This document shows, one piece after another, positions 43,519-56,493 of a stretch of DNA of 64,000 nt (position 1 is its first letter; each line of letters begins with the position of its first letter). This DNA comes from Symmetrospora coprosmae (taxonomy: Eukaryota > Basidiomycota > Cystobasidiomycetes > Symmetrosporaceae). A program made the position numbers and the translations under genes. Below the pieces are notes generated by a model. It made no database searches and was not told the origin of the DNA. It was given only the letters and a program-made list of their open reading frames with translations. The stretch is taken from positions 62,001-126,000 of the forward strand of contig VUYT01000026.1 in NCBI GenBank assembly GCA_008802785.1, in the 5' to 3' direction.

Positions 43519-46238
43519 ATGCCCTTCGAACGCTTCGATGGCAGCCGCGAACGCTCCAGGAACGCCTCTGCGCGTCGAATGCACGTCTTCCGCAAGCTAA
43601 AGATCCCAGCATTCGCCACGATAGGGAGCCTGGTCGCATTCGCCCTATGGGAGCAGTCATTCCTCACGCGCAATGTGGGAGGGCTGTCGAGCTTTGCGCC
43701 AGATACCAACGTCGGCTGGCAGAGCTACCTGCCAGCGTACAGCTTTCGTCTAGGCGCCGCGGGCTCTGGGACCGGGCAAAGCGACGACTTCTGGGACGAC
43801 TTTGACGCAGACTTTGATGACTTGGACGGCACTGGCACTGGCGCAGGAGGCTTCCAGGCGGAGGCCGTTGCAGAGAGCTGGGACCCATTCGTACCCAACA
43901 CCGCGCCACTCACAGAGATCACGGCAAAGAGCTGCATGTGGCCGCCAACGGTCTACGATACCTGCATGCCAGACAGCAGCGCGCGCGAGGATGCAGAGAA
44001 GGGGAAATGGATACGCGTCGAGAAGGACATGAACCTGCGGGTGGGCGTCTGTGCGTACCTCATCATCTTCGGCTGTGGCGCTCCCGGATGCTGACCCGAA
44101 ACGCGGTGCCCTGTGCAGACTACAACTACCTCTTGTCGGTTACTCCTCACTGGGTGATAGTATCGTGAGCACTTGCGCCGCCAGCTGATACCGATCTACG
44201 CCTCCATCCGCAGCTACCGCCGTCTACAACGCAAAGCGAAAGAAGCGGCAACTGTCCGAGAGTTCCGCTTGCTCACGGACAAGGAGCACTCTGCTCGCCC
44301 ACTCGCGAGCGATGATGGATGGCATCGCATCTCGCAGAACCTCCGGGCTGGCATCTGGCCATCACAAGAAGCGGCGCATTTGTACTACCGGAAAGCGCCG
44401 CGCTCGGACCGCAACATCACCGATGAAGTGACGGAGCTTGACATTGTCTGGGGCAGAGGAGGCACACTCTACGGCTGGGACAGGCTGGGTCGAACCTTTT
44501 CGGAACCAAAGGAGAAGAGCAAGTTCAAGGATACGGATGAAGGAGCCGAGCTCATGTGGAGGAAAGGCAACCCAATGGCGCCACAAGCCCCTCTCCCGCT
44601 CGCCTTCAGCCAGGAGGGCCAGTACAAGATCATGCAGATTGCAGACCTGCACTTCTCGGTCGGCAGGGGCAAGTGCAGGGACTCGGACTGGACCGGCTGC
44701 GAGGATGCACGGGGAAGCGATTTTGTCACGCTTGGGTGGCTCGGAGAAGTCCTCGATGCCGAGAAGCCCGACATGGTCATCCTCAGCGGAGATCAGTACG
44801 TCTCGCACCTCCCACCGTTCACTGCTGTGTCCGGATCCAAAGCTGACCCACATGACGTACACAGATTGAACGGCCAGGACACGTCATACAGCTCCGAGTC
44901 TGTACTCCTCAAAGTGGCCAAGCTGTTTGAAAAGCGCAAAGTCCCCTGGGCGGCCGTGATGGGCAACCACGACAGCGAAAAGACGACTCTCACGCGCTAC
45001 GGGCAATTCGTGATGATGCAAGCGCTGCCTTACTTCGTTGGAGAGCCCGGGCCGATCGAGGTGGATGGCGAGGGCAACTACTTTATCAAGCTAGTCTCTG
45101 CCGACGAGACTCGCTCGCATCTCTTCAGCCTCTACTTCCTCGACTCGCACGCCAACATTGCCAAGGTCATGCCGTGGGACAAGGGAGGGTACGACTATAT
45201 GAAGAAGTCGCAGGTGGATTGGTACAAATCGATCTCGAACACCATCAAGCCGGTTCAGCGGCCTTTCATCCCGCCTGTTCTGGAGAACTCGACCTTTGAT
45301 GTCCAGAATGACCTAGAGGGTGATGGGAGCGATGACGATCGCATGCAGACAAGGCCTGAAGGCGAGGGTGACAACGACGCCGACGTGGAGCTCGCCGTAC
45401 GCTCGGAAGGTGCCTCGCGGAGGAGAACGAAGCGAGTCCAGCGCAGACAGGACGCCAGTGGTACTACGCTCGCCAAGCCAAACGCTCTGGCTATCTTCCA
45501 CATCCCGCTCGCCGAGGTGTACGACCTGGCCCCTGACATGGACGCCAAATCCGGCTCGCCGCTCGTCTATGGTGTCATTGAGTCTGGCCGCGGTGCTGCA
45601 CACGATGACAAGGGCCACTTTTTCCGCGACGGCATCATGGCGCAGACGGAACTGGGTCCGCGCACCGAGGTGGGGCAGAACGAGGTGGACGACGATCCGG
45701 ACTATGCAGCCGCTATCTTGAACGCCAAACCGGAGATCAAGGTCGTTATCAATGGGCACTGCCACGTCAGCGATCAATGCGCGCGCTTGAATGGCGTCTG
45801 GAACTGCTTTGCTGGCGGCTCGAGCTACAGCGGGTACAGCGAGGTCGGCTTTGACCGGCGCGTCAGGGTGATTCAGCTCGAGGATTTTGGCGAGACTATC
45901 CGGACGTACAAGGTGGGTCTCTCGCTCAGTGGCCTTTGGCTTGAGCAGCATTGTCTGACGTAGCGCCGCATTCGCCCTTCGCGCAGCTCCTTGACACGCA
46001 TTCCGATACGACGCGTTGGAAGACGGACAACCCTACAATAAGCAACAAAGGCGACAACGGTGAGGAGGAAGATGGCGGCGATGATGCAAGTGCCGCGGCT
46101 GCGGAGAAGGGCATGGAGCAGAGGATCGAGCTTGAGAAGGCAGCATTCGCTGCTGAGGCAGGCCTCAAGCGGCAGGTTCCTGGCCAAAGGCCAAGAGTGG
46201 ATGAGCTCATCTTGGTGGGCAAGGGCGCTCCGCAATAG
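43519..46238 (+). CDS. Dcr2-like calcineurin-type phosphoesterase, copy 1
   Basis: Metallophosphoesterase of the Dcr2/Phm5-like family; yeast Dcr2 acts on Sic1 and Ire1. Exons 43519-44050, 44119-44134 (16 nt), 44214-44795, 44865-45912 and 45987-46238 give 809 aa. A signal-anchor segment (IPAFATIGSLVAFALW, about residues 30-45) predicts a type II membrane protein. All four metal-binding blocks are present: IADLHF, LSGDQ, GNHDS and INGHCH. Exon 4 has an acidic Asp/Glu insertion and a basic RRRTKRVQRRQ stretch. The C-terminus carries an 80-residue Glu/Ala-rich extension and ends DELILVGKGAPQ. The tandem paralog at 47046 has the same intron positions. Confidence 0.88.
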
Positions 46239-47045
46239 GTGCGGATACTATGATCATGATGAGCCGTTGCAGTGCACGATAGTGCCAATGTTGTTGTTGT
46301 CAGAGACCGTCTATGGCTTCGAGCACAGCCCCGCTGCTCTCGGTGGCGGCATGGCAAGCGTTGCCTTCTTTCCGACATTTTGAGAGCGTCTTCCGGACCA
46401 TTGGAGTTCTTTGGGCACGTCCGAGCATCTTAATGCATACTGCCTGCCTGCTTGCACCGCGCTCTCGCAATGTCGCAATGTCGCAGCTGCACAGCCGCCC
46501 AGTCGCTTCCCTCTCTCGCATGCACGGCTTGTCACTCGACCGAGGACATCCAGCAGCTCGACAAGCTCCAGGCGATCCAGCGACCATTTGGCCAGACTTA
46601 TGAAGCGCAATCATCATGACACGGGAAAGGCTCGGCTCGTGCTGTTGCATCGCGGTCTCGGACGGTGTCCGCTTCATTGACCGGCAGTACAGCAGCGAGC
46701 AGGCCTCATCGGCCTAGGAGAAGGCAGTCGAGCACTTGCTCTCATACACGGTGGCTCGTGCTCAGCCTTCTGGGATGAGCCCCCCCTGATGGCTCGCATC
46801 CGCAGACCAAAATGACACTCTCGACGGTCCCTTTGATACCGATAGGCCCTCCGCCTTTGGACGCTAAGATAGGCCTACCGCAGTGATGACAGGGCTTCTT
46901 TCAAGCGTCTGCTCTTCTTTTCCTGCCATCCAGTGCTTTCTTGGCTTCTCTCATCCGGTCAGCTTGCCTCCTCCTGATATTCGCCCGCCAGCTGCCCTCC
47001 GCTTGACCGCTTATTTGGCCGCCTCGAGCACAACGCACGAGGAGT
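46239..47045. other. Intergenic region between the two Dcr2-like genes
   Basis: An 807-bp stretch between the tandem paralogs. No gene, repeat or homology to the paralogs was recognised. Short frames on both strands have no family resemblance. Confidence 0.4.
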
Positions 47046-49494
47046 ATGCCGCTCTCTCGCCGCCTCGACACTTCCGAGGGCCTCTTTGAACGATGGTGGT
47101 CGCGGCATCGTCATTGGCTCAGCAAGCTCAAGCTGTCGGCGTGCGGTATCCTCGGGATCGTTGTGGTGCTCGGGCTCTGGGAGCACGCGCACGTCATCAG
47201 ATACTCCGCCAGACCAGCACGATCCGTATCTTCCATGAACTTGGGCTGGCAGAGCGGCTTTGCGGCCTACAGTGCTCAACCAGAGACGGCATTGCCAGCC
47301 GCAACTGCAGCGGCTAATGCGACAGGTAACAACACAGACCCCGATCCGCCTGCAGAGACTGGAAACGAGCAGAGTAGTGGAGGATGGCTAGGAAACGTGG
47401 TTGCAGAGGAATGGGATCCTTTCGTGCCGAACATGGCACCGCTCGTCGAGGTCACGGCCAAGAGCTGCATGTGGCCCCCGAGCGTGTACGACGCATGCGT
47501 ACCAGACAGTAGTCTCAGGGAGGATGCAGAGCGAGGAAAGTGGGTGCGGGTGGAGAAGGATCTCAATCTGCGCGCTGGCATCTGTGAGTGTCGCGCGTGT
47601 TCCCTTGCCCGCGCTTCCGCAAAGCTGATATTGTTCTGTGCGAATAGACTACACGTATCTGTTGTGAGTGATGCAGTACTCGATATAATAGCGGAAGGTC
47701 CCAGAGCTTACAATGCCTGCTTGCTACCGCAGCTATCGCCGACTTCGCCAACGCGCTCCAAATGCGGCCACCGTACGCGAGTTCCGCCTCTTGACAGACA
47801 AGGAGCATGCAGAGCAGCCTCTCAAATCCGAAGAAGGCTGGCATCGTATCGAGCAGGATCTCCGAGCGGGCATCTGGCCGCTACAGGAAGGTGCACGTCT
47901 GTACTACCGCACAGCCGCGAGGACCGACCACAACCTGACGGATGAGATCACGGAGATGGACATTGTTTGGGGCAGCGGCGGGACGCTCTTCGGATGGGAC
48001 AGACTGGGCAAGCCATTCGCCGAGCCGAAAGAGAAGGATGTCCTCAAGGACAAGAACGAAGGGGCCGAGTTGATGTGGCGAAAGGGTACTCCGACAGCTC
48101 CGCAGGCTCCGCGCCCTCTTGCATTCAGCGCCGAGGGCAAATATAAGATCGTCCAGATTGCGGACCTACACTTTTCGGTGGGAAAGGGAAAGTGCAAGTC
48201 GTCGGACTGGGCCGGATGCGAAGATCCACGAGGGAGCGACCTTGTCAGCCTGCATTGGCTAGGGGAAGTGCTTGATGCAGAAGAGCCCGACTTGGCTATA
48301 CTGAGTGGAGACCAGTGAGTGGCAATCAGAAGCAACCGGCGAAAAGGATGCCGCTAATGCTCCTGCACAGACTGGATGGCGGCGATGCATCCTTCAGTGC
48401 CGAGTCTGTCTTGCTGAAGGTGGCCAAGCTGTTCGAGAAGCGCAAAATACCCTGGGCCGCCGTCATGGGCAATCACGACAGCTACAAGACGACTCTGACT
48501 CGGTACGGCCAGTTTGTCATGATGCAGGCCCTGCCCTACTTCGTCGGCGAGCCGGGACCGGAGTCAGTCGACGGACAGGGCAACTACCTCATACCGCTAG
48601 TCTCGGCAGATGAGAGTCGGACACATCTCTTCAGCCTCTACTTCCTGGACTCGCACACCGTTACCATCGGTCCTCTACCTTGGAATAAGGACTATGGCTT
48701 CATCAAGAAGAGTCAGGTTGAATGGTTCCGTGGGATCAGCAATTCAGTCAAGCTGGTTCAGCGGCCATTCAGGCCTGCGAAAGCAGACAATGACGCTAGT
48801 CCAGGACGGCGCTCTGTGAAGCGACAGGATGCGTCTGGCACCAGGATGGCAAAGCCAAACGCCATGGCCATTTTCCACATTCCGCTCGCAGAGGTCTACG
48901 ACATGGCGCCCGACATGGATCGAAAGACAGGCGCACCTCTTGTATATGGCGCTCTCGACTCGAGTCGCGGCGCCGCGCGCAACGACGAAGGCCACTTTTT
49001 CGAGAATGGCATCATGGCGCAGACGGAGCTGGGTCCAAGACTAGGCGCACGCGTCGACGGCAGCGGGGACGCCGAGCTTGCAGAGCTTCACGAGTCTGCG
49101 GCGAGTGTGGACGCCAAGCCTGAAGTCAAGCTCATCATCAACGGGCATTGCCATGTCAGCGATGAGTGCAGGAGGATGGGCGGGACGTGGTCGTGCTTCT
49201 CGGGCGGCTCTAGCTATAGTGGATACAGCGAGACTGGCTTCGACAGGCGCGTGAGGGTGATCCAGCTCGAGGATTACGGGGAGACTATCCGCACGTACAA
49301 GGTGGGTCTGCGCGCGGGCTTCAAACGAAGGGCTGCGAGCATGTTTCTGGCCAAAAAGTTCACTGAATCGGACGGCGTCCTCTCGTCGCTCATAGATCGT
49401 CGACGCACACGCGCCAAATACTACAACTAGTGAAGGCTCACGACGACACAAGATAGATGAGCTCGTCTTGGTCGGTCCGGGCGCTCCGGAGTGA
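47046..49494 (+). CDS. Dcr2-like calcineurin-type phosphoesterase, copy 2
   Basis: Tandem paralog of the gene at 43519. Exons 47046-47583, 47648-47663 (16 nt), 47733-48314, 48371-49301 and 49453-49494 give 702 aa. Exon 3 is 582 nt in both genes, and the 16-nt microexon (encoding Y-Y-x-Y-L) is kept. Metal-binding blocks: IADLHF, LSGDQ, GNHDS, INGHCH. The membrane anchor (SACGILGIVVVLGLWEHAHV) is near residue 25-45. Compared with copy 1, the acidic Asp-rich segments in exons 1 and 4 are replaced or lost, and the C-terminal extension is reduced to IDELVLVGPGAPE. The last acceptor (ACACAAG) is weak but is the only one that keeps the frame and the conserved ending. Confidence 0.86.
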
Positions 49495-49758
49495 CCGCAC
49501 GGACCGATGGAGAAGGGAACCGCTGACCGTACCTAGCCAATGCGACTCTCCTGTACATAGCCGCTCGAGTCGTGAAGCTTCCTCCAGTCCTGAGCAGCGT
49601 TGTTCGAAGGCTTGCCCATTCAGCGTGGAACGCCTCTCCAGTCTTTGTGGCGATGCTGCATCACATGTTCGCCTGTCCTGCTCTTCGCCCACCATCCGTC
49701 AAGACAGCCTCTGAGAGCCAGGAGGAAGCACATCTTGAACGGCAGCTCGTTGGTTGCG

Positions 49759-52222
49759 ATGAGCGCCGACCTGCAGAGCGATCCAAACATCCACGCAGGT
49801 ATGGCCGGGTCCTCCGGGTCGCGCACGTCCGGAGACGGGTAGGCGCATGAGCCAGACCGGATTGACTGACGCTGTGCCTTGCTCTGCAGCCTACGCCGAA
49901 TGCCACAACGTCGACTCGCCCATTGACTGGTATGCTGCGCGCTCTCGTCGCGTTGCTCACCATGCAGCATTGAGGTGGGAGCTCTGTTGACAACAAGGCC
50001 CCTCCCATGTCGACAGGTTCTACCTCGGCTATGCCCCGCAAGGTCCCAAGGACAAGCTCGTGCTCGTGAGCAGAGGAGAAGGAGGACTGGAAGGCTTCAA
50101 GGCGTCCTTTGTGCGTGTCGTCGCGGCTTCAACGCGCTCCTGCCGGGTTCCGCCCATCCCGCCACGCGCGTCAGGGCTGACCACTCCGACGACGTCTGCG
50201 CACAGGCCTCGAGCAGCGCACCAGCTGCGATCCACTTCGGCCTCCTCCGCCTTGAGGGCCGCTTCCTGCTCATAACCGTCCTGCCCGAGGATGCAGGCGG
50301 TGTCAAGCGCGCTCGGGCGCTCGTCCACTCGCGCGCCGTGGGCGCCAACTTCGCGCACCAGGCCTCCGTAACGATAGCCAGGCCGGACGAGCTCGCTCTG
50401 GGCACGGTGCGGAGCAAGCTCAGGCTCGACTCAGGCTCGGCCCCGTCGTCGTTACCGCCGTCGCCGAATCCTGGCGCAGGCGGCCTTGCTAGCCCGTCCT
50501 TCTCGCATAACACCCAGGCGGCAGCGGGACGATCGCCTCTCCGCAGCTACTTTCCCGGGCACTCGCCAAAGCTGTCACAGCACCCAAACGGCCCACATGG
50601 ACAGCACGTATACAATGCGCAGGCATCGCCGCGCGATGTCTCGGATCCGGTGCGGAACGGCCAGCAGCTTAGCGACGATGCACCACCGCCGATACCCGTG
50701 AAAGAAGGCGCAGATCTGAACAGGATGAATAGCAAAGCCTCATTGCGCAATCGATCACCCCGACTCGGCAGCCGCAGCCCGCAGCCTCCTTCGCCGCAGG
50801 TCGGCTCGGGTTCGCACCCAAATATATTCGGCAACAGGTCTGCCTCTGCCAGCTCCTCACCCGCATCTGGGCTAGGTCTCGGTTTGCCGGCTTCCAACGG
50901 TGTAGGGCCCTACCATGACACAGGGAACGTTCGGATGTACGCCGCCTCCGAGTCGGCGGGTTCGTCGCTCTCGCCACGCCTGGCTGCGATGGGGATCACA
51001 CAGGCACACACTGCAGATGGGCGGACCGCTTCGTCACCTACACCACCGTCATCAGCCAGTGCTGTACAGACTAGCTTCGATGGGCCGGCTCGCGCGGTTG
51101 CCGATAGCTCCCGAGCACCAGAGGTCACGTCCCCTACACATCCAGGTACATCACTGAAAGCCGAGCAATCGCTTCCTCTCCCGCCGGCGGAGGGGGATCG
51201 CAGCGTGCCGACCTCGGCCAAGTCGCTGGAAGAGTCGACACTCGCTAGCATGTTTGGGCCTTCTGCGGGCGATGAGCAGGACGGCGATGCCAGCGTCGAC
51301 AGCATACAGCCACCCCGGAGGAGCGAAGGCGACCGGACGCGCGGTCATGTTCCGAGAGCTTCGCTGGGCGAGGTGACGGACGAAGAGCGTCAGGCTGTCG
51401 CCGAGGCTCTGGCGCGTGAGACGGAACAGCGATGGCAGGCGGCGCGAGCGGCAGAGCGCGCTGCGGTCGAGGTTGCCGAGCGGGAAGAAGCTGAGAAGGA
51501 GCGTGTGAAGCAGGAGGAGCGGCAGAGGCTGGACGCTGCGGAAGCTGCACAGTTAGTGGAGGCGCGCGAAGCCAGAGAGGCGGAAGAGCGTGCTGTTGCG
51601 GAGGCTGCAGAGCAGCGACGAGTGGAGGAAGAAGAGCGGCTTCAGCTTGAGCGGAAAAAGGAGGAAGAGCGCTCGCGGTTAGAAGAGGAGACGAGAGCGC
51701 GAGAGGAGCAAGAGCGCAAAGAGGCGGAACGCGTCGAAGCGCTGGAACGGGCAGAACGCGAAAAGGTGGAGGCGAAAGCCAAATCGCGGGATGATCTGAA
51801 AGCTCGCTTGAGTGGGTCTGCCGGTCCGGAATCGGCAGACCGGGTGGCTCTGACTGGCTTTGTGAGCGTGCAGGGAGGAGCTTCCATTGTGAGTGACTCG
51901 GCTTAGTGTTATAAATGGGACACAGGGACTGACTCGCTTGGCTGGGTAGATTTGGCGGCGACGCTATTTTGAGATGACGCGAAGTCGCCTGAACCTCTTC
52001 AAGTCGGACAAGGACACGTCGTCGGCGCCCATCGACCATGTTGACCTGTCGTCTGGGCGGATAGGGCGGATTGAAGGGAGCGCAGAGGAGCTCATGGCCA
52101 TTCCCTACAGCTTCAAGATCGTCTTTCGGGTCTATGACGAGGAACCGATCCTTTTCTATTGCGACGAGCAGGAGGATAAGGAGCTGCTCGTGCTTGCCAT
52201 CAGTACGGCGGCCGGCTTGTAG
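49759..52222 (+). CDS. ADF-H domain, coiled-coil and PH-like domain protein
   Basis: Probable actin-cortex or membrane adaptor. Exons 49759-49798, 49890-49929, 50017-50110, 50206-51888 and 51950-52222 give 709 aa. The first ~140 residues resemble an ADF/cofilin-homology domain (SPIDWFYLGY, KLVLVSRGEGGLEGF, IHFGLLRL). A Ser/Pro-rich middle contains PPPIPVKEG, a possible SH3 ligand. A long Glu/Arg/Ala heptad region (about 51370-51800) should form a coiled coil. The C-terminus looks like a PH domain split by intron 4 (IWRRRYFEMTRSRLNLFKS, then YSFKIVF and YCDEQEDKELLVLAI). The arrangement is known in fungal cortical actin proteins in broad terms, but I cannot assign a named ortholog. Confidence 0.78.
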
Positions 52223-52550
52223 TCCATCTGCCTTGGTTGGTCTCCTTTCTGGCTAGCTCTGTTGTTGTATAGTATGTATCTAACGCGCTGCAGAGCCAGT
52301 CGGTGCTGATGACTTCGCCGGTCACCTTGGTCGCAGAGCGATACCTTTGGCCTCCCTCGCATTGGCCTTCCGCCTGACGTCCGATTCCTACTACTACTGC
52401 CGAAGTGCCCCTGGGTGCACCACTCGCTTCCTCTGCTTGGCTGACCTGCAGCTGTTTGACCGTTTAAGAAGACGTGCCGCGATGTCAGCTGAGTCCGCCC
52501 CGTATCAGTATCAAGGGCAGACGTAGGTCTACCTCGAAGACGGTTCTAGG
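52223..52550. other. Convergent 3' region
   Basis: A 328-bp stretch between the 3' ends of the ADF-H/PH gene and the SnoaL-like gene. Nothing recognised. Confidence 0.4.
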
Positions 52551-52961
52551 TCAGGTCGAAGCTGAGAGTCCGGCACTGCGCGCGGTATCGAAGTGGAAAG
52601 GGCGGAACTCAACGACTTGACCCTGCTCGTTGAAGCGGAAGACCTCCACGATCGGATAGGCGATAACGCGGCCGGTGGACTGGTGCTTCATGACTGCATG
52701 CATGTAGGCATAGACGAGTTTGCCGCTCTCCGAAGCCGCAATGTCCTCGAGCTCAAAGTGGACCATCTTCATGACACTCGCGGCCAGCTTGATGCCTTCT
52801 GCAATGGCCTTCGGACCGCGGTAGGTCCCGCCCGCGAGCAGCCCGTCGGGCTCCATCCTGAAGGCCTCTGGGTGGAAGCCTTTGGTGAAGGAGTCAATGT
52901 CGCCTTTGCCGAAACCCTCGCAGGCTGCTTTGGCGGTCGCAATGTTTGCTTTGGCGGCCAT
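52551..52961 (-). CDS. SnoaL-like/NTF2-fold protein
   Basis: A single-exon 136-aa protein with the alpha+beta cone of the SnoaL-like/NTF2 superfamily: an N-terminal helix with FGKGDIDSFTKGF, then GGTYRGPKAIAEG, a beta sheet with VYAYMHAVMK and YPIVEVFRFNEQGQVVEFRPF. Bacterial and fungal relatives include ketosteroid-isomerase-like and stress-related proteins; substrate and reaction cannot be told from the sequence. No signal peptide. The start is the only ATG compatible with the fold. It is unusual here in having no intron. Confidence 0.85.
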   Translation of the reverse strand: MAAKANIATAKAACEGFGKGDIDSFTKGFHPEAFRMEPDGLLAGGTYRGPKAIAEGIKLAASVMKMVHFELEDIAASESGKLVYAYMHAVMKHQSTGRVIAYPIVEVFRFNEQGQVVEFRPFHFDTARSAGLSAST

Positions 52962-53686
52962 GATGGGAGATGTAGCTATAAGACCTTAGTTAGAGGAGAG
53001 CGGCGGGGAATGGTCGAATGGAATGGGGGGAGGGTGAAAATGCGAACAAGGGTGGAGAGAGGTCAGAGCTATCTGCTTGTTGCGCTCCCATCGCGAGAAG
53101 GCGAAGTGAGGCCGATGAGTAAGTTGCTGACATAGGGTGACCGAAGGCCGAGGCTCATACTCCAGTGTGTACATAGCGCTGGCAGGTGCGAGAGCTTGGA
53201 GGTGGGAGCTGTGGGGAGCGGGACACGCTCCTGGAACGAGCTCGCTCATCTGAGCAGATGGCCTGCTGCGGCAAGAGGGTACCCTACAGCCACCTGCAGT
53301 TGGCCACATATGGAGCGCGCCCCGGCTCGCCCTTCCGAATGGCGAACTCAGCCGGCAAAGCAGACGACGGCTTAGATGCGTGCATCGACATATAATATAT
53401 ACTGTCTGTCTGATGCGATGCGTTCAATGATAGTCTGCATGGATAATCCCCCCCAGTGACGTCTTTGTGCCTCTCCCCGTCCCTCCCGTTAATGCCTGTT
53501 GCGGTCGATCGCTTGCTCGAGAGGGAGAGAGACGCGTCTGGCCGGGCTGGCCATGGGGCCTCTACGCGTTCCGAGCGTGGCACAGGCGCCTCTCTCTGCA
53601 AGCAACCACGACAGATACATACACACGCATCGCATCGCATCCCATCGCATCCCAGACATGCACTGAGGACGCTGTGCTGCCCCCCA
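52962..53686. other. Divergent promoter region with short GCATC repeats
   Basis: A 725-bp region between the SnoaL-like gene and CDC45. A degenerate GCATC run (about 53625-53652) lies 40-60 bp before the CDC45 start. No gene was recognised. Confidence 0.4.
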
Positions 53687-56493
53687 ATGTACATCAACCG
53701 GCGGGCATACCCGCGCGCCTACAAGGAGATTCTCTCCTCGGCGCGTCACTCGCTGGCAGCGTCCAGCTCGTCGTCGTCGGCGGCGGCCTCCTCATCCAGC
53801 GCGGGACAGGTCAGCGTGCTGGTCCTCGTCGCACCGGATGTCGACGCACTGTGCGCATGCAGGATCCTCTGCGGCCTCCTCAAGCACGACCAGATTGGCT
53901 ACAATGTCGTCCCCATTGCGGGATGGCAGGAGCTCGCGAGGGTAAACAGGGAGATGATTGACGGGAACGATAGGGTGGGTCCAACACAACGGACAAGGGA
54001 CAGAGGCAGCGCGGACTTCAAGTCGATGCTGCTGCGTCTAGCGTCCTTGTCTCTTCACGGGCTGCGCCGCCTTCGTCGGAAAGGCTGACTGAAGCCTGCT
54101 GTTGCTCCATTCGCGACCTCGGTATCCTCAGCTACGGACAGTTGTCCTTCTCAACCTTGGCTCGCTCGTCGACCTGAGCCAGTACTTCACACTAGGCGAG
54201 CACACGACCCTCCATGTCATTGACTCGCACCGCCCCTGCAACCTCGACAACCTGTTCTCGGCACAGCCAGAAGCAGAACGCATCGTCGTGTGGGACGATG
54301 GGGATGTCGACGAGGACATGAAGGAGGAGAAGGACGCGTTCGAGGCACTGCAGGTGGGTCATGCCCTACCTCGACTTTGACTTCACTACTCGATAGACAG
54401 CCCGCTCACACCGGGCACTGCTCCTGCTCTGATCGACAGTACGAGCCGGAAAGCGACTCGGAAGAAGAGTACGAGGACACCGACGACGAGGACCTGAACT
54501 GGCGCGCGCGGCAAAGAAAGCTGCTCGCCGACAGCGATGACGAGTCGAGTAGCTCGCGTTCGGGCGACGAGAACGACCCAGACTCGGATAGCTCCAGAGG
54601 GAAACGGCGGCGCTTGGATGAGAACGGCAATGAGATTGCAAATGGCCCCACAGACCCGAAGCACCGCTTGCCAAAACGCATGTCACGGCGGAAGAAGCAG
54701 CTGCACATCAACCGAATAAAGAAGTACTATGCGGCGGGGACGTCCTATGGGCAGTCGGTCGCTGGCCAGGTTTACGTTCTGGCCACCCTGCTGCGGCGTG
54801 CTGATAACGACTACCTATGGTGCATTGTGGCATAATAGTCTGCATGCTGCCATGCCTGCCGCTAAGCTGACATGTCTCGCTGTCTGTCTGTTCCCACTGG
54901 CGCGCACAGGCTCGCCATCTTGGGCTTGACCTACCAATTCACCACGAATCTCATCGACCGCGAGAAATACGATGGCTACGCGTCACTGCTATCGAACGAA
55001 GTCTCTCGCCTGAATATCGACGTGCAACAGCAGCCAGGGATGCGACAAGCCTTTGGCGCACTAGGCAATGGCTCGGCTGTCTCGACATACAACCCAGACG
55101 ACCGGTCCATCCGCCAGTCCGAGGAGTTCCGCTTCATGCTTTTTCGGCATTGGAACCTCTACGATGCCATGTACCACTCGGGCTATGTGGCAGGGAAGAT
55201 GAAGCTGTGGAGAGAGCGAGGGCGGAAGAACCTGCAGGGTCTGCTCGCCAAGATGGGGTAGGTCCCCTTACATGCGTTCCGCGTCATCTCATGGGCAAGG
55301 AGGCTTATTGACGAGTCACACGTGCGCAGCTTCTCATTGGAACAATGCCGCCAGTCATACGCGCATATGGACATGGACCTCAAGCGTTCTCTACGCAGCA
55401 AAGTCGACAGCATTGCGCCCGAGTATGGCCTCTTCGACCTTTCTTACCCGTCATTCGTGCGCTCGTTCGGGTACCAGGCCGTCCTGTCAGCCTCGGACGT
55501 GACGGAGTGCGTGTCGGCGCTGCTCGAGGTCGCCAACGGCGTCCGGCTGGACTTTGGCAGCGAGCTGGGCGGGATGGTGTGGAGCGGCGAGCGGGCGTGG
55601 GGCTCGGCTGTAGGCAAGGAGGACGGTGGCGAAGATAGCGCCGGCGGGACGGATCGCAATGGGCACCCAAGCAGCGACAAGGAGAACCATGGGAATGGTG
55701 ACGCGATTGCTCAGGCTGCGAATGCGCAGAACGCCGTCGTGCGACAGGAAGAGGCGGCTGCTGTCGCTGCGGCAAAGGCGAAGAAGCGGGAAGAGGCGTG
55801 GTGGGTACGCAATTTCTGGATGGCGTACGACGCTTTGGGTCAAGAGTGAGTGCTGCTTCGCGTCAGTCAAGGCATGACACGCAGATAATGTCTGACTCTG
55901 CCGATCCGGGCGTGGCGAACAAACAGCACGACACTCTTGCGCTCATCGCTACCCCTCAGCATGGCGCTACATCGCGCCATTATACGTCAGGGCATCTCAA
56001 TCCTGGATAAGCAGACGATAAAGACGCTACGGACCTTCCGCTTCTGCATCATCAAGGAAGGGCCGGACTTGCCCGTCTTTGCGCACCCGGCGACCCTGTC
56101 GCGGTTAGGCGTGTGGCTTGTCGACGCCGTCCGCGACCTGCTTGAGCAGAGCAATCAGAACGCAAAGAACCGGATGAAGCCGCTGCCTTTCATCCTGGCC
56201 AGCCTGGACGAGAAGCGAGACGCCTTTATCGTCGTTGGCATCACGGGTGCGGCCGAATACGGCGACGTCAGGAAGAAGTAAGCTCCCTCTCTCCCTTTGC
56301 GAGCACCGCTGTGGTGCACAGACTGACGGAATCCGCCCCGTTCATTGCAAATAGCCGCTTCGGCATTGCCTTTCACGAGGCAGCGCAACAGTCTGGCACG
56401 CGTACAAGGCACGACAAATTTGAAGCGAGTGTCATTGAAGTCAGAAAGGACGATCTGGCACCGTTCATCCAGCGAGTCCACATCAAACTTTGA
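53687..56493 (+). CDS. CDC45: DNA replication factor Cdc45
   Basis: Component of the CMG replicative helicase, needed for origin firing and fork progression. Seven exons: 53687-53974, 54132-54353, 54440-54819, 54910-55257, 55330-55845, 55927-56277 and 56355-56493; 2244 nt, 747 aa (yeast 650). The start [16 protein letters not shown] is typical. The inactive DHH-type core shows [16 protein letters not shown] and [15 protein letters not shown]. The acidic insertion [16 protein letters not shown] comes before the basic region with [31 protein letters not shown] and FGIAFHEAA are strong family blocks. A low-complexity insertion near 55600-55790 is extra. The acceptor of exon 6 was placed so that [19 protein letters not shown] is kept. 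Confidence 0.95.
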
